A stretch of 64,000 nucleotides of DNA from Staphylococcus condimenti (GCF_001618885.1 NZ_CP015114.1:186001-250000), one strand, 5' to 3'. Positions 49,949 to 60,497 are shown, counted from the first letter of the stretch. A program made the numbers and translations. The notes: generated by a model from the letters alone, not told the origin.

Positions 49949-52138
49949 GTGAATAATGAATATCCATATAGTGCAGACGAAGTGTTGTATAAAGCTAAAT
50001 CCTATTTAAGTGAGGAAGAATATGAACACGTGCTGAAAAGCTATCATATTGCTTATGAAGCACATCAAGGACAATTTAGAAAGAACGGTCTGCCTTATAT
50101 CATGCATCCTATTCAAGTTGCAGGAATTTTAACAGAAATGCATTTGGATGGACCAACAATTGTTGCTGGTTTTTTACATGATGTGATTGAGGATACTCCA
50201 TACACATTTGATGATGTAAAAGCGATGTTTAATGATGAAGTCGCAATGATAGTAGAAGGTGTAACAAAACTTAAGAAAGTTAAATATCGTTCGAAAGAAG
50301 AGCAGCAAGCTGAAAATCACCGTAAGTTATTCATTGCGATTGCTAAAGACGTTCGTGTTATTTTAGTGAAATTAGCCGATAGATTGCATAATATGAGAAC
50401 TTTAAAAGCAATGCCGCGTGAAAAACAGATCCGTATTTCTAAAGAGACGTTAGAAATATATGCGCCATTAGCACATCGGTTAGGTATTAACACAATCAAA
50501 TGGGAACTTGAAGATATTGCGTTACGTTACATCGACGGCGTTCAATATTTCCGAATAGTTAATCTAATGAAAAAGAAACGCAGCGAACGTGAAGCATATA
50601 TCACCAATGCTATCGATAGAATCAGATCAGAAATGGATAAAATGCAAATTAATGGCGATATCAATGGCCGTCCTAAGCATATTTACAGTATCTATCGAAA
50701 AATGATGAAACAAAAGAAACAATTCGATCAAATTTTTGATTTATTAGCTGTACGTATTATTGTTGATTCTATTAAAGATTGTTATGCGGTACTTGGTTTA
50801 GTGCATACTTTATGGAAACCGATGCCGGGACGTTTCAAAGATTATATCGCAATGCCGAAACAAAATATGTATCAATCCTTGCATACTACCGTAGTTGGAC
50901 CTAATGGCGATCCGTTAGAAATTCAAATTCGTACACAAGAAATGCATGAAATTGCTGAACATGGTGTTGCAGCTCACTGGGCATATAAAGAAGGCAAGAA
51001 AGTGACGGATGATAATTCTGGTTATGCACAAAAATTATCATGGCTTAAAGATTTAGCAGAAGCAGATAAAACAGCAAATGATGCCCAAGAATTTATGGAA
51101 TCATTGAAATTCGATTTACAAAGCGATAAAGTCTACGCATTTACACCGCAAAGTGATGTTATTGAATTACCATATGGTGCGGTGCCGATTGATTTTGCAT
51201 ATGCAGTACACAGTGAAGTCGGCAATAAAATGATCGGTGCGAAGGTCAATGGTAAAATTGAACCAATTGATTATGTATTGCAAACAGGCGACATTGTCGA
51301 AATTAGAACGAGCAAACATTCATATGGACCAAGTAGAGACTGGTTGAAAATTGTTAAATCCTCAAGCGCTAAAAGCAAAATCAAAAGCTTTTTCAAAAAG
51401 CAAGACCGTTCTTCCAACATCGAAAAAGGTAAATTTATGGTGGAAGCTGAGATTAAAGATCAAGGATTTAAAGTTGAAGACGTCTTGACAGAAGAAAATA
51501 TTGAAGCCGTTAATCAAAAATATAACTTTTCAAATGAAGATGATTTATTTGCAGCTGTTGGATTTGGCGGTGTTACATCATCTCAAATAGTGAATAAATT
51601 GACGGAAAAGCAACGTATATTAGATAAACAAAAAGCCTTGAATGCAGCACAAGAGGTCACAAAATCAGTTCCGATTAAAGACCATATCACAACAGACAGC
51701 GGTGTATATGTTGAAGGAATCGAAAATGTACTGATCAAGTTATCAAAATGTTGTAACCCGATTCCAGGTGATGATATTGTAGGATATATTACCAAAGGAC
51801 ACGGAATTAAAGTGCATCGTACAGATTGCCCGAATATCAAAAGTGAAACTGAACGATTAATTGATGTTGAATGGGTGAAATCAAAAGATTCTACACAAAG
51901 ATATCAAGTTGATTTAGAAGTTACGGCTTATGATCGAAATGGATTATTGAATGAAGTCTTGCAAGCTGTTAATGCAACAGATAGTAATCTAGTTAAAGTT
52001 TCAGGTAAGTCTGATGTAGAAAAAAATGCAATTATTAATTTAAGTGTCATGGTAAAAAATGTAAACGAAGTCTTTAAAGTTGTGGAACGTATTAAACAAC
52101 TTGGAGATGTTTATACTGTAACAAGAGTTTGGAACTAA
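49949..52138 (+). CDS. rel: Bifunctional (p)ppGpp synthetase/hydrolase Rel
   Basis: RSH enzyme of the stringent response. N-terminal HD hydrolase domain ([11 protein letters not shown] at ~75; RLHNMRTL), synthetase domain with [19 protein letters not shown] (~300), TGS domain (~390-450), Cys/zinc-type helical part ([14 protein letters not shown]) and a C-terminal ACT domain. Both hydrolase and synthetase motifs are intact. GTG 49949 after GGGGGTG gives 729 aa, the length in S. aureus; the GTG at 49934 is partly in the ribosome-binding site. dtd follows after 15 nt. Confidence 0.97.
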   Translation: MNNEYPYSADEVLYKAKSYLSEEEYEHVLKSYHIAYEAHQGQFRKNGLPYIMHPIQVAGILTEMHLDGPTIVAGFLHDVIEDTPYTFDDVKAMFNDEVAMIVEGVTKLKKVKYRSKEEQQAENHRKLFIAIAKDVRVILVKLADRLHNMRTLKAMPREKQIRISKETLEIYAPLAHRLGINTIKWELEDIALRYIDGVQYFRIVNLMKKKRSEREAYITNAIDRIRSEMDKMQINGDINGRPKHIYSIYRKMMKQKKQFDQIFDLLAVRIIVDSIKDCYAVLGLVHTLWKPMPGRFKDYIAMPKQNMYQSLHTTVVGPNGDPLEIQIRTQEMHEIAEHGVAAHWAYKEGKKVTDDNSGYAQKLSWLKDLAEADKTANDAQEFMESLKFDLQSDKVYAFTPQSDVIELPYGAVPIDFAYAVHSEVGNKMIGAKVNGKIEPIDYVLQTGDIVEIRTSKHSYGPSRDWLKIVKSSSAKSKIKSFFKKQDRSSNIEKGKFMVEAEIKDQGFKVEDVLTEENIEAVNQKYNFSNEDDLFAAVGFGGVTSSQIVNKLTEKQRILDKQKALNAAQEVTKSVPIKDHITTDSGVYVEGIENVLIKLSKCCNPIPGDDIVGYITKGHGIKVHRTDCPNIKSETERLIDVEWVKSKDSTQRYQVDLEVTAYDRNGLLNEVLQAVNATDSNLVKVSGKSDVEKNAIINLSVMVKNVNEVFKVVERIKQLGDVYTVTRVWN

Positions 52139-52153
52139 CAGAGGTGTTAAAAT

Positions 52154-52606
52154 ATGAAAATAGTAGTACAGCGTGTTAAACAAGCATCTGTTAAGAATGA
52201 ATCTATTCATGAAGAAATTGGAAAAGGACTTTGTCTCTTAGTAGGTGTAGGTCAAGATTCAACTGAAAAAGATGTTGAAGCAGTAGCCAAAAAAATTGTG
52301 AATGCACGTATATTTGAAGATGAGAATGGAAAATTAAATTTAAATGTACAACAAGTTGAAGGTGCAATATTATCAATTTCACAATTTACACTGTATGCAG
52401 ATGTAAAAAAAGGAAATCGTCCAGGATTTTCTAATTCAAAACCACCAGAAGAAGCAAATCGTCTATACGAAGCATTGAATGAAGCTCTGCGCCAATACGG
52501 TGTAGAAGTAAAAACTGGAGAGTTCGGAACTGATATGCTTGTTGATATTGCGAATGATGGTCCTGTAACAATTATTTATGAAAGTCAGGACGGCAAAATT
52601 ATATGA
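52154..52606 (+). CDS. dtd: D-aminoacyl-tRNA deacylase
   Basis: Removes D-amino acids (and Gly from tRNA-Ala) from mischarged tRNA. The conserved [18 protein letters not shown] and [11 protein letters not shown] motifs are present; the two are the active-site cross-subunit signatures. 150 aa. Shine-Dalgarno AGAGGTG. Directly after rel and overlapping lytH by 4 nt. Confidence 0.97.
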   Translation: MKIVVQRVKQASVKNESIHEEIGKGLCLLVGVGQDSTEKDVEAVAKKIVNARIFEDENGKLNLNVQQVEGAILSISQFTLYADVKKGNRPGFSNSKPPEEANRLYEALNEALRQYGVEVKTGEFGTDMLVDIANDGPVTIIYESQDGKII

Positions 52607-53478
52607 ATCGAATAGAAAATTGGTTTAAGAAACGTAAACTCAAACCGATTCCTATATTTATCGCATTGATTGCGTTGATTGTTCTATTATTTATCATTAT
52701 TGTAGTAGCGAATTATAAAGCTGATCATGATGATAAAGTCACAATGAAAGAAGATGCTGAGTTAAGAACTGGTCCGAATGCGGTCTATCCTGAAATATTT
52801 CCTGCAGACAAAGGAGAAACATTCAAACAACTTGATAAAAAAGGGAAGTGGTTGTATGTTTCTACTCAAGACGGCAAGGAAAAAGGATGGGTTGCTGGCT
52901 GGCACACTGATTTAGATATCGAACCAGATAACGACCCGAATGCAAAACCCTTAAAAAATAAAGTGATTGTACTGGATCCTGGTCACGGAGGTGGAGACCA
53001 GGGTGCCTCCAGTTCAACACCTTCTAAATCTTTAGAAAAAGTTTATACCCTTAAAACAGGTCTAGAACTAAAGAAGTTGCTTGAGCAAGAAGGTGCAAAG
53101 GTCAAAATGACGCGTGATAAAGATGAATATGTCAAACTTAAAGATAGAAAATTAAGTGGAGATGCATTTATCAGTTTACATAATGATGCGCTGAAATCTT
53201 CTGATGCAAATGGCGTTACAGTCTATTGGTATAAAAAACAACAAGAAGGCTTGGCTGAAGCACTAAGCATGAGTATTCAAAAGAAAGCAATACTTTCTCC
53301 AAAAGGCGCAAGACAAGAAAATTATCAAGTACTGCGCCAATCAAAAATACCAGCAGTATTGATTGAATTAGGTTATATTAGCAATCCTACAGATGAAATG
53401 ATGATAACAGATAAACTACATCGTCATATCGTTGAACAAGCTATTGTTGATGGCCTTAGAACATACTTCTCAAATTAA
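52603..53478 (+). CDS. lytH: Membrane-anchored cell wall amidase LytH
   Basis: N-acetylmuramoyl-L-alanine amidase that trims nascent peptidoglycan; in S. aureus it works with the membrane protein ActH. N-terminal membrane anchor ([20 protein letters not shown], ~16-36), SH3-type domain (~45-105), then Amidase_3 with zinc ligands in [19 protein letters not shown] and a catalytic Glu in [10 protein letters not shown]. 291 aa. Starts inside the dtd stop. Confidence 0.95.
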   Translation: MNRIENWFKKRKLKPIPIFIALIALIVLLFIIIVVANYKADHDDKVTMKEDAELRTGPNAVYPEIFPADKGETFKQLDKKGKWLYVSTQDGKEKGWVAGWHTDLDIEPDNDPNAKPLKNKVIVLDPGHGGGDQGASSSTPSKSLEKVYTLKTGLELKKLLEQEGAKVKMTRDKDEYVKLKDRKLSGDAFISLHNDALKSSDANGVTVYWYKKQQEGLAEALSMSIQKKAILSPKGARQENYQVLRQSKIPAVLIELGYISNPTDEMMITDKLHRHIVEQAIVDGLRTYFSN

Positions 53479-53482
53479 ATAG

Positions 53483-53511
53483 TTGCAATCAACGGGCAAA
53501 ATCGTTATGAT
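53483..53511 (+). promoter_or_regulatory. hisS promoter
   Basis: TTGCAA (53483-53488), a 17-nt spacer and TATGAT (53506-53511), directly after lytH. Confidence 0.65.
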
Positions 53512-53517
53512 AGTATC

Positions 53518-53790
53518 TGAATAAAATAATTAAAACCGTTATAATTCTTGAATGGACATTAAGAAATGCAAATAGAGAAATAATCCTTGGCTGAAAGATT
53601 ATTCAGAGTAATTTTGTCACTATTGAACACAAGAAGAGGTGAAGTGAGACTTGTAAAGGTCAACTTCCGTCTAACATACGTTAATTGTTTAAAGTGGAGT
53701 CTGGTTTATTAATTCGGCTCAATTAGGGTGGCAACACGGAGTATTCGTCCCTTGTGTGATAGCGATATCATGCAAGGGTTTTTTTATTTA
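53518..53790 (+). promoter_or_regulatory. T-box leader of hisS-aspS
   Basis: T-box core AGGGTGGCAACACGG at about 53726-53740, followed by a terminator with CCCTTG (53750-53755) / CAAGGG arms and a T run near 53779-53785. Candidate specifier region GTCACTATTGAACACAAG contains CAC (His) codons, but it also drives aspS, so the specifier was not fixed. It responds to uncharged tRNA in the leader. Confidence 0.88.
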
Positions 53791-53807
53791 CAAAAGGATG
53801 TGACATT

Positions 53808-55094
53808 ATGATTAAAATCCCTCGTGGAACGCAAGATATTCTACCAGATCAAAGTAGAAAATGGAGATATATCGAGACTAAACTTGATGAATTAATGGAA
53901 TTATATAATTATAAAGAAATTCGTACACCTATTTTTGAAAGCACTGATTTATTCGCAAGAGGTGTGGGTGACTCTACAGATGTAGTTCAAAAAGAAATGT
54001 ATACTTTTAAAGATAAAGGTGATAGAAGTATCACACTTCGTCCAGAAGGAACAGCAGCGGTTGTGCGATCATATATTGAAAACAAAATGCAAGGTGATCC
54101 AAATCAACCTATTAAACTTTACTACAATGGACCGATGTTTCGTTATGAACGTAAACAAAAAGGGCGCTATCGACAATTTAATCAATTTGGTGTAGAAGCG
54201 ATTGGTGCGCAAGATCCAAGTATTGATGCAGAAATTCTTGCTATGGTGATGCATATTTATCAATCATTCGGTTTGAAACACCTTAAACTAGTAATTAATA
54301 GTGTGGGTGATTTTGATTCACGCAAAGAATATAATAAAGCGTTGATTGAACATTTTGAACCTGTCATTGATACTTTCTGTAATGATTGTCAAGCGCGTTT
54401 GTATACAAATCCAATGCGTATACTAGATTGTAAAGTAGATAGAGATAAAGAAGCGGTAAAAACAGCGCCACGCATCACTGATTACTTGAATGAAGAATCA
54501 AAAGAATATTTCAACCAAGTGAAACAATATTTAGATGACTTGAATATTCCATATGTTGAAGATCCAAACTTAGTTCGTGGTCTGGATTATTATACACACA
54601 CTGCTTTTGAATTGATGATTGATAGTCCTGATTATGATGGTGCCATTACTACTTTATGTGGAGGAGGCCGTTATAATGGTCTGCTCGAATTATTAGATGG
54701 ACCAAAACAAACTGGTATTGGTTTTGCTTTAAGTATCGAACGCTTATTATTGGCTTTAGAAGAAGAAGGTATAGAAATCGAAGAAGATGAACACTTAGAT
54801 TTATTCATTGTAACAATGGGTGAAAAAGCCGATAGATATGCAGTTAATCTATTAAACGATTTACGTCATCACGGTATCAAAGCTGATAAAGATTATTTGA
54901 AACGAAAAATTAAAGGTCAAATGAAACAAGCAAACCGAGTAGGGGCAGAATATACAATTGTTATCGGCGATCAAGAACTTGAAGATGGCAATATTGATAT
55001 AAAACATATGGATAGCGGAGAATCTGATTCTATTCATTTAGCTGACTTAGTTTCTTATTTTGAAAATAAGAAAGAAAAACAAGGAGAGAAGTAA
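53808..55094 (+). CDS. hisS: Histidyl-tRNA synthetase
   Basis: Class II synthetase for tRNA-His. Motif 2 LRPEGTAAVVR, the histidine-A motif RGLDYYTHTAFE and motif 3 GIGFALSIERL are present, with a C-terminal anticodon-binding domain (~330-428). 428 aa. Under the T-box. aspS begins 3 nt after the stop. Confidence 0.98.
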   Translation: MIKIPRGTQDILPDQSRKWRYIETKLDELMELYNYKEIRTPIFESTDLFARGVGDSTDVVQKEMYTFKDKGDRSITLRPEGTAAVVRSYIENKMQGDPNQPIKLYYNGPMFRYERKQKGRYRQFNQFGVEAIGAQDPSIDAEILAMVMHIYQSFGLKHLKLVINSVGDFDSRKEYNKALIEHFEPVIDTFCNDCQARLYTNPMRILDCKVDRDKEAVKTAPRITDYLNEESKEYFNQVKQYLDDLNIPYVEDPNLVRGLDYYTHTAFELMIDSPDYDGAITTLCGGGRYNGLLELLDGPKQTGIGFALSIERLLLALEEEGIEIEEDEHLDLFIVTMGEKADRYAVNLLNDLRHHGIKADKDYLKRKIKGQMKQANRVGAEYTIVIGDQELEDGNIDIKHMDSGESDSIHLADLVSYFENKKEKQGEK

Positions 55095-55097
55095 TTT

Positions 55098-56864
55098 ATG
55101 AGTAAAAGAACAACATATTGTGGTCTAGTAACAGAAGATTTATTAGGACAGCGTGTCACATTAAAAGGTTGGGTTCATAACCGCAGAGATTTAGGTGGAT
55201 TAATTTTCGTAGATTTACGTGACCGAGAAGGTTATGTACAAATCGTATTTAACCCTGACTTTTCAAAAGAAGCATTAGAAATTGCAGAATCTATTCGTAG
55301 TGAATATGTAATTGAAGTTGAAGGTACAGTTACAAAACGTGATCCAGAAACAGTAAACCCTAAAATCAATACAGGTAACGTGGAAGTACAAGTAGATCAT
55401 ATTCATATCATTAACAAAGCACAAACACCTCCATTTTCAATTAATGATGAAAACCAACAAGTGGATGAAAACATCCGTCTAAAATATCGTTATTTAGACC
55501 TAAGAAGACAAGAACTTGCACAAACTATTAAAATGCGCCATCAAATTACACGTTCAGTACGTGAATTCTTAGATGGAGATGGATTCTTTGATATCGAAAC
55601 TCCTGTATTAACAAAATCTACACCAGAAGGTGCACGAGACTACTTAGTACCATCTCGTGTTCATGAAGGGCAATTTTATGCATTGCCGCAATCTCCGCAA
55701 TTATTTAAACAATTGTTAATGATCAGCGGTTTCGATAAATATTATCAAATCGTTAAATGCTTCCGTGATGAAGATTTACGTGCAGATAGACAACCTGAAT
55801 TCACTCAAGTCGACGTAGAAATGAGCTTCGTTGATCAAGAAGATGTTATGGAAATGGGTGAAGCATTACTTAAAAAAGTAGTGAAAGATGTTAAAGGTGT
55901 TGAACTTACTGAGCAATTCCCACGCATGACATATGCAGAAGCAATGTCACGTTATGGTTCAGACAAACCTGATACTCGTTTTGATATGGAATTAAAAGAC
56001 GTTTCTGAACTTGGACGTACTATGGATTTCAAAGTATTTAAAGATACTGTTGAAAAAGGCGGAGAAGTTAAAGCACTTGCTGCAAAAGGCGCTGCAGATA
56101 AATATACACGTAAAGATATGGACACTTTAACAGAATTTGTAAATATTTATGGTGCAAAAGGTTTAGCTTGGGTTAAAGTTGTTGAAGATGGCTTTAGCGG
56201 CCCAATTGCACGCTTCTTCGAAGATAAAGATATTGAAAAAGTTAAAGAATTAACTGGTGCTGAACCAGGAGACTTAGTGATGTTCGTAGCTGACAAACCA
56301 AGTGTTGTAGCTCAAAGTTTAGGTGCATTACGTGTGAAATTAGCACATGAATTAGGACTAATCGATAATAACAAACTTAACTTCCTATGGGTAACAGATT
56401 GGCCGTTACTTGAATATGATGAAGATGAAAAACGCTATGTTGCAGCACATCATCCATTCACATCACCTAAAGATGAAGATTTGGATAAATTAGATTCTGC
56501 ACCTGAAAAAGCACAAGCCAAAGCGTATGATATCGTCTTAAATGGTTATGAACTTGGCGGCGGCTCTATCAGAATTCATAATGCAGATATCCAATCAAAA
56601 ATGTTTGAAGTACTTGGATTCACAAAAGAACAAGCACAAGAACAATTCGGCTTCTTATTAGATGCCTTTAAATATGGTGCACCACCACATGGCGGAATTG
56701 CATTAGGTTTAGACCGCTTCGTAATGCTGCTTGCTGGACGTAATAACTTGCGTGATACAATTGCATTCCCTAAAACAGCATCAGCAGTTTCATTAATGAC
56801 ACAAGCACCAAGCGAAGTTTCAGATAAACAATTAGAGGAACTATCACTACGCATTCGTCATTAA
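55098..56864 (+). CDS. aspS: Aspartyl-tRNA synthetase
   Basis: Class II synthetase of bacterial type. N-terminal OB-fold anticodon domain ([22 protein letters not shown]), motif 2 [16 protein letters not shown], an inserted GAD domain (~290-410) and motif 3 [23 protein letters not shown]. 588 aa. Shine-Dalgarno AGGAGAG in the hisS end, so it is probably translationally coupled. Ends before a 6S RNA gene. Confidence 0.98.
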   Translation: MSKRTTYCGLVTEDLLGQRVTLKGWVHNRRDLGGLIFVDLRDREGYVQIVFNPDFSKEALEIAESIRSEYVIEVEGTVTKRDPETVNPKINTGNVEVQVDHIHIINKAQTPPFSINDENQQVDENIRLKYRYLDLRRQELAQTIKMRHQITRSVREFLDGDGFFDIETPVLTKSTPEGARDYLVPSRVHEGQFYALPQSPQLFKQLLMISGFDKYYQIVKCFRDEDLRADRQPEFTQVDVEMSFVDQEDVMEMGEALLKKVVKDVKGVELTEQFPRMTYAEAMSRYGSDKPDTRFDMELKDVSELGRTMDFKVFKDTVEKGGEVKALAAKGAADKYTRKDMDTLTEFVNIYGAKGLAWVKVVEDGFSGPIARFFEDKDIEKVKELTGAEPGDLVMFVADKPSVVAQSLGALRVKLAHELGLIDNNKLNFLWVTDWPLLEYDEDEKRYVAAHHPFTSPKDEDLDKLDSAPEKAQAKAYDIVLNGYELGGGSIRIHNADIQSKMFEVLGFTKEQAQEQFGFLLDAFKYGAPPHGGIALGLDRFVMLLAGRNNLRDTIAFPKTASAVSLMTQAPSEVSDKQLEELSLRIRH

Positions 56865-56894
56865 TAAAAAATTTGAAATTTCGATGGTTTAAAT

Positions 56895-56922
56895 TTGCAA
56901 TTAAGGTAGAATGTGGTAATAT
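56895..56922 (+). promoter_or_regulatory. 6S RNA promoter
   Basis: TTGCAA (56895-56900), a 16-nt spacer and an extended -10, TGG-TAATAT (56914-56922). It predicts a 5' end near 56929. Confidence 0.55.
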
Positions 56923-56929
56923 TAACTCA

Positions 56930-57159
56930 TAAGATAGTCGTCTGAAATATTCGTAGTTTGCTGTATGTATTTTGACCTAACACTCTTTGATCAGGGAGCC
57001 CAATAGGTTTTCTTGCAGCGCACACGCCTCACTAGGAGGACTTGCAAAACAAGAAACAGGGCACCCACCTGTATATAGCAGGCCAAAATGATCAAGCTAT
57101 TATAACTACGGTACAACGGATTCTATCGTACGCAGAACTTCGGTTCTGCGTATTTTTTT
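56930..57159 (+). ncRNA. ssrS: 6S RNA
   Basis: About 230 nt between aspS and tcdA that mimics an open promoter and binds sigma-A RNA polymerase. The transcript folds into a rod of nested helices: CGTAGTT (56952-56958) / AACTACG (57104-57110), ATTTTG (56969-56974) / CAAAAT (57084-57089), CAGG (56992) / CCTG (57068), TTTCTTG (57009-57015) / CAAGAAA (57050-57056), and CCTC (57027) / GAGG (57036) at the tip. An internal bulge separates lower and upper helices. The 3' end is a TTCG-capped terminator. Identified by shape, size and position (aspS neighbour in staphylococci), not by database search. Exact ends are estimated. Confidence 0.8.
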
Positions 57160-57160
57160 A
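57129..57160 (+). terminator. Terminator of 6S RNA
   Basis: TACGCAGAAC-TTCG-GTTCTGCGTA, then TTTTTTT. Strong intrinsic terminator. Confidence 0.92.
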
Positions 57161-57246
57161 TTCACAAAATTTTAGCTGCGGTATACTTAAAATTAGAATT
57201 TGCTATAATGAATAGATGTAAAAGTAAGAATTAAAGGAGTACTAAA

Positions 57247-58026
57247 ATGAAGCATCAATTTTCACGCAATGAATTGGCCTATGGCAAGGAAGGATTAGAT
57301 TTACTCAAAAAACAAACTGTCGCAGTATTAGGTGTCGGCGGTGTAGGATCTTTTGCTGCAGAAGCACTTGCTAGAACTAATATCGGCCATATTATTTTAA
57401 TAGACAAAGATGATGTTGACATCACTAATGTCAATCGTCAGCTACATGCATTAACCACTACAATCGGTCAAAGTAAAGTAACATTAATGGAAGAACGTAT
57501 TAAATTAATTAACCCAGATTGTAAAGTGACATCATTGCATATGTTTTATAATGAAGATACGTATGAAGCATTATTTAATGACTATGATATAGATTATTTT
57601 ATCGATGCCAGTGATACGATTATGTACAAAGTACATTTGATGAAAGAATGTTTGAAACGTGATGTTAAACTTATTTCTAGTATGGGCGCTGCTAACAAAA
57701 CAGATCCGACTAGATTCCAAGTTGCAGATATTTCTAAAACAAATACAGATCCAATCGCTAAAATTATCCGTCAAAAACTGAAAAAAGATGGTATTAAAAA
57801 AGGTGTACCTGTGGTTTTTTCTGATGAAAGCCCTATTGTGATTCGTGAAGATGTAAAAGAAACTGTTGGTGATAAAAATGCAGCAACAAGAAAAGGGCAA
57901 ATTCCACCTTCATCAAATGCATTTGTTCCAAGTGTAGTAGGATTGATTTCTGCGGGTTATGTAATTAACGATATTTTAAAAGATATACCCGTTACGCGTA
58001 TTAAAGATCGTAAACAAGATAAATAA
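57247..58026 (+). CDS. tcdA: tRNA threonylcarbamoyladenosine dehydratase TcdA
   Basis: E1-like ATP-dependent enzyme that dehydrates t6A to cyclic ct6A at tRNA position 37. N-terminal ThiF fold with GVGGVGSFAAEALART, the Asp-containing IDKDDVDITNVNRQ and DASDT motifs; no catalytic E1 cysteine motif of ThiF type was seen. 259 aa. ATG 57247 with AAGGAG. Convergent with rarA via a shared terminator. Confidence 0.94.
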   Translation: MKHQFSRNELAYGKEGLDLLKKQTVAVLGVGGVGSFAAEALARTNIGHIILIDKDDVDITNVNRQLHALTTTIGQSKVTLMEERIKLINPDCKVTSLHMFYNEDTYEALFNDYDIDYFIDASDTIMYKVHLMKECLKRDVKLISSMGAANKTDPTRFQVADISKTNTDPIAKIIRQKLKKDGIKKGVPVVFSDESPIVIREDVKETVGDKNAATRKGQIPPSSNAFVPSVVGLISAGYVINDILKDIPVTRIKDRKQDK

Positions 58027-58097
58027 AAGGTTGTATAACAGAAACGCTGAGAACATAGTATCACTATGTCTCGGCTTTTCATTATACAACCTTTTTA
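58026..58097. terminator. Bidirectional terminator between tcdA and rarA
   Basis: AAAGGTTGTATAA (58026-58038) / TTATACAACCTTT (58082-58094), enclosing an inner hairpin with arms GCTGAGA-CATAGT and ACTATGTCTCGGC. T runs on both strands. Confidence 0.88.
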
Positions 58098-59375
58098 TAA
58101 GTTCTTTTGCTGTTTAGAAATATTATCATATACCTGTTTAAATTGCTGTTCAGCTTTAGACGTAGATTTAGGATGGTAATATTGTCTGTTTTTTAATTTA
58201 TCCGGTAAATATTGTTGTGGTATAAAACCATTTTCAGAGTTATGCGGATATTGATAACCAATGGCTCTTCCTAACTTTTTAGCACTGGCATAATGACCGT
58301 CTTTAATATGGTCAGGAACTTGACCAGCATGTCCTTTGCGAATATCAGATAATGCAGCATCAATGGCTGTGATACCAGAATTAGATTTAGGTGACAAGCA
58401 CAATTCGATGACAGCCTGGCTTAGTGGAATTCGTGCTTCTGGAAAACCTAAACGTTCTGCAGCTTCAATTGCTGCCAATGTTCGTTGTCCTGCTCCAGGT
58501 GATGCCAAACCTATATCTTCATAACTGATAACAAGTAATCTTCTCGCAATAGTTGGCAAGTCGCCGGCTTCTATTAAGCGTGCTAAATAATGTAAAGCTG
58601 CATCTGTATCACTGCCGCGTATCGATTTTTGGAATGCACTCATTACATCATAGTGCATATCTCCATCTTTATCACTCATGAAACTGCCTTTTTGCAAACA
58701 ATCTTCTGCATCTTGCAATGTAATATGAACTTCACCATTTTCATCTGGTTTTGTACTTAATACGGCAAGTTCTAATGCATTTAACGCAGCTCTTACGTCG
58801 CCTTGGCTTTGAGTTGAGAAATACTGAAGCGCGTCATCATCAATATTGACATTATATTCAGCTAAACCACGATCTTTTTCAGAAAGTGCACGTTCTAATG
58901 CAGTACGAATATCATTTTCATCTAAAGGATAAAGTTCAAAGATTTGGGCTCTAGAACGAATAGCAGGATTGATAGCATGATAAGGGTTAGAAGTCGTAGC
59001 ACCGATTAAAACAATCTTGCCATTTTCTAAATGAGGTAATAAGAAATCTTGTTTAGCTTTATCTAATCTATGAATTTCATCTAACAATAAAATAACTTGG
59101 CCAGACATTTTGGCTTCTTCAACTACCATTTGCATGTCTTTTTTTGTATTGGTAACAGCATTGAGCTGTCTGAATTTGAATTGGGTAGAACCTGCAATGG
59201 CTTTTGCAATACTTGTTTTGCCGATTCCTGGCGGACCATAGAAAATCATGGATGTGAGACGTTTCGAATCAACCATTCGTCTAATAATTCCTTTTGGGCC
59301 GACAAGGTGCTGTTGTGAAATAATCTCATCCAGGTTCTGTGGACGCATTCTTGAAGCTAGAGGTTCATTATTCAA
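58095..59375 (-). CDS. rarA: Replication-associated recombination protein A (RarA/MgsA)
   Basis: AAA+ ATPase of the clamp-loader family acting at stalled replication forks. Walker A YGPPGIGKTSIAKA (about residue 46), Walker B LLLDEIHRLDK, sensor SNPYHAINPAIRSR; C-terminal helical tetramerisation part. 426 aa. The start is TTG at 59375 (minus strand), after AAAGGTG; an overlapping ATG is out of frame. It lies alone on the minus strand, back-to-back with cymR. Confidence 0.96.
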   Translation of the reverse strand: MNNEPLASRMRPQNLDEIISQQHLVGPKGIIRRMVDSKRLTSMIFYGPPGIGKTSIAKAIAGSTQFKFRQLNAVTNTKKDMQMVVEEAKMSGQVILLLDEIHRLDKAKQDFLLPHLENGKIVLIGATTSNPYHAINPAIRSRAQIFELYPLDENDIRTALERALSEKDRGLAEYNVNIDDDALQYFSTQSQGDVRAALNALELAVLSTKPDENGEVHITLQDAEDCLQKGSFMSDKDGDMHYDVMSAFQKSIRGSDTDAALHYLARLIEAGDLPTIARRLLVISYEDIGLASPGAGQRTLAAIEAAERLGFPEARIPLSQAVIELCLSPKSNSGITAIDAALSDIRKGHAGQVPDHIKDGHYASAKKLGRAIGYQYPHNSENGFIPQQYLPDKLKNRQYYHPKSTSKAEQQFKQVYDNISKQQKNL

Positions 59376-59461
59376 TCTCGAATCACACCTTTCTGTTACT
59401 ATATTAACGTAAAAAATGCTAAAATTGAATAAAACTAAATCGGATTAAGCGAGGTAATAAC

Positions 59462-59881
59462 ATGAAAATTTCAACAAAAGGGAGATATGGTCTGACCTTG
59501 ATGATTTCTCTTGCTAAAAGAGAAGGGCAAGGTTGTGTATCATTAAAGACAATAGCTGAAGAGAATAATCTTAGTGATCTATACTTAGAGCAATTAGTTG
59601 GACCGTTAAGAAATGCTGGGTTAATTAGAAGTGTCCGCGGTGCAAAAGGCGGATATCAACTTCGTGTACCAGCTGATGAGATAAAAGCAGGCGATATTAT
59701 CCGTCTATTAGAAGGCCCGATTTCATTTGTTGAAAGTATAGATTCTGAACCACCAGCTCAAAAAGAATTGTGGTTACGTATGCGCGATGCAGTCAGAGAA
59801 GTACTTGATGGTACAACGCTTAAATACTTAGTGGAATTTAATGATTCTGATAAACTCGATAATTATATGTTTTATATTTAA
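59462..59881 (+). CDS. cymR: Cysteine metabolism repressor CymR (Rrf2 family)
   Basis: Rrf2-type winged-helix repressor controlling sulfur/cysteine genes, with CysK as known partner in Bacillales. N-terminal HTH MKISTKGRYGLTLMISLAKR with SDLYLEQLVGPLRNAGLIRSVRGAKGGYQL (helix and wing). It lacks the three-cysteine Fe-S cluster motif of IscR/NsrR. 139 aa. Shine-Dalgarno GAGGTAA. Terminator after the stop; iscS and mnmA, using cysteine sulfur, lie nearby. Confidence 0.93.
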   Translation: MKISTKGRYGLTLMISLAKREGQGCVSLKTIAEENNLSDLYLEQLVGPLRNAGLIRSVRGAKGGYQLRVPADEIKAGDIIRLLEGPISFVESIDSEPPAQKELWLRMRDAVREVLDGTTLKYLVEFNDSDKLDNYMFYI

Positions 59882-59886
59882 ATAAG

Positions 59887-59926
59887 AAAAGCTTACCAAC
59901 TTCTGTTAGGTTGGTAAGCTTTTTTG
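59887..59926 (+). terminator. Terminator after cymR
   Basis: AAAAGCTTACCAAC (59887-59900) / GTTGGTAAGCTTTT (59910-59923), perfect 14-bp stem, then TT. Confidence 0.92.
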
Positions 59927-59965
59927 ATGCTTTTTGTGCAAATATATAATAATTTTATTTCTTTT

Positions 59966-59991
59966 GTTTATATATTATTTTAGAAGGGTAT
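59966..59991 (+). promoter_or_regulatory. Sigma-B promoter
   Basis: GTTTAT (59966-59971), a 14-nt spacer and GGGTAT (59986-59991): close to the sigma-B consensus GTTTAA-N12-14-GGGTAT. It drives the small protein at 60053. Confidence 0.7.
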
Positions 59992-60052
59992 ATTAAGTTA
60001 TGTGACAACAAAGCTTTACATCATAGAGTGTAACTTGAGGAGGACGATAATC

Positions 60053-60217
60053 ATGAAAGATGAAAAAAATAAAATCAAAGATTATGAAGCTTATGCGAAA
60101 AAACATGCAGATTCGAAAAAATTGGAAAAACATCAATCCAAAAAAGAAAAAGGCCAGCATGTAATGGATGAAATGCATGAAGAATTGGTTAAACATGGTG
60201 GTCCAGATAAGCCTTAA
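60053..60217 (+). CDS. Small charged protein, 54 aa, probably sigma-B-dependent
   Basis: 54 residues, very rich in Lys, Glu, His and Asp (KDYEAYAKKHADSKK, KGQHVMDEMHEELVKHGG), no membrane segment, no known family recognised. ATG 60053 with GAGGAGGA; a longer in-frame form from 60002 starts upstream of this ribosome-binding site. A sigma-B promoter lies 62 nt upstream and CsbD-like protein is next, so a general-stress role is likely. Confidence 0.75.
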   Translation: MKDEKNKIKDYEAYAKKHADSKKLEKHQSKKEKGQHVMDEMHEELVKHGGPDKP

Positions 60218-60221
60218 TAAT

Positions 60222-60247
60222 GTTTAAAGTGATTGCTAAATGGATAA
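60222..60247 (+). promoter_or_regulatory. Possible sigma-B promoter of the CsbD gene
   Basis: GTTTAA (60222-60227), a 14-nt spacer and GGATAA (60242-60247; four of six with GGGTAT). Starts just after the upstream small gene stops. Confidence 0.45.
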
Positions 60248-60290
60248 TATGAAATACAAAATAATATAAAATGCTTTGGAGGGATTCCAC

Positions 60291-60497
60291 ATGGCTAATA
60301 ATGAAGAGAATAAATTTGAACAAGCCAAAGGCAATGTTAAAGAAACAGTAGGAAACGCTACTGATAATAAAGATTTAGAAAAAGAAGGCAAAGCAGATAA
60401 AACATCTGGTAAAATGAACGAAAAAATCGATGAAGTTGCTGATAAAGCAAAAAACTTCACTGATAAATTAAAAGATAAATTTAATAAAGATAAGTAA
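60291..60497 (+). CDS. CsbD family stress protein
   Basis: 68-residue hydrophilic protein with CsbD signature [29 protein letters not shown], followed by a Lys/Asp-rich helix. Family members are sigma-B-induced stress proteins whose biochemical role is unknown. ATG 60291 with GGAGGGA; the 60276 start is ahead of it. Lies 73 nt after the small charged gene. Confidence 0.9.
   Translation: MANNEENKFEQAKGNVKETVGNATDNKDLEKEGKADKTSGKMNEKIDEVADKAKNFTDKLKDKFNKDK

Noticed and set aside
57571..57900. 109-codon minus-strand frame within tcdA
   Set aside because: Antisense shadow of tcdA with low-complexity Phe/Ile/Asn content.
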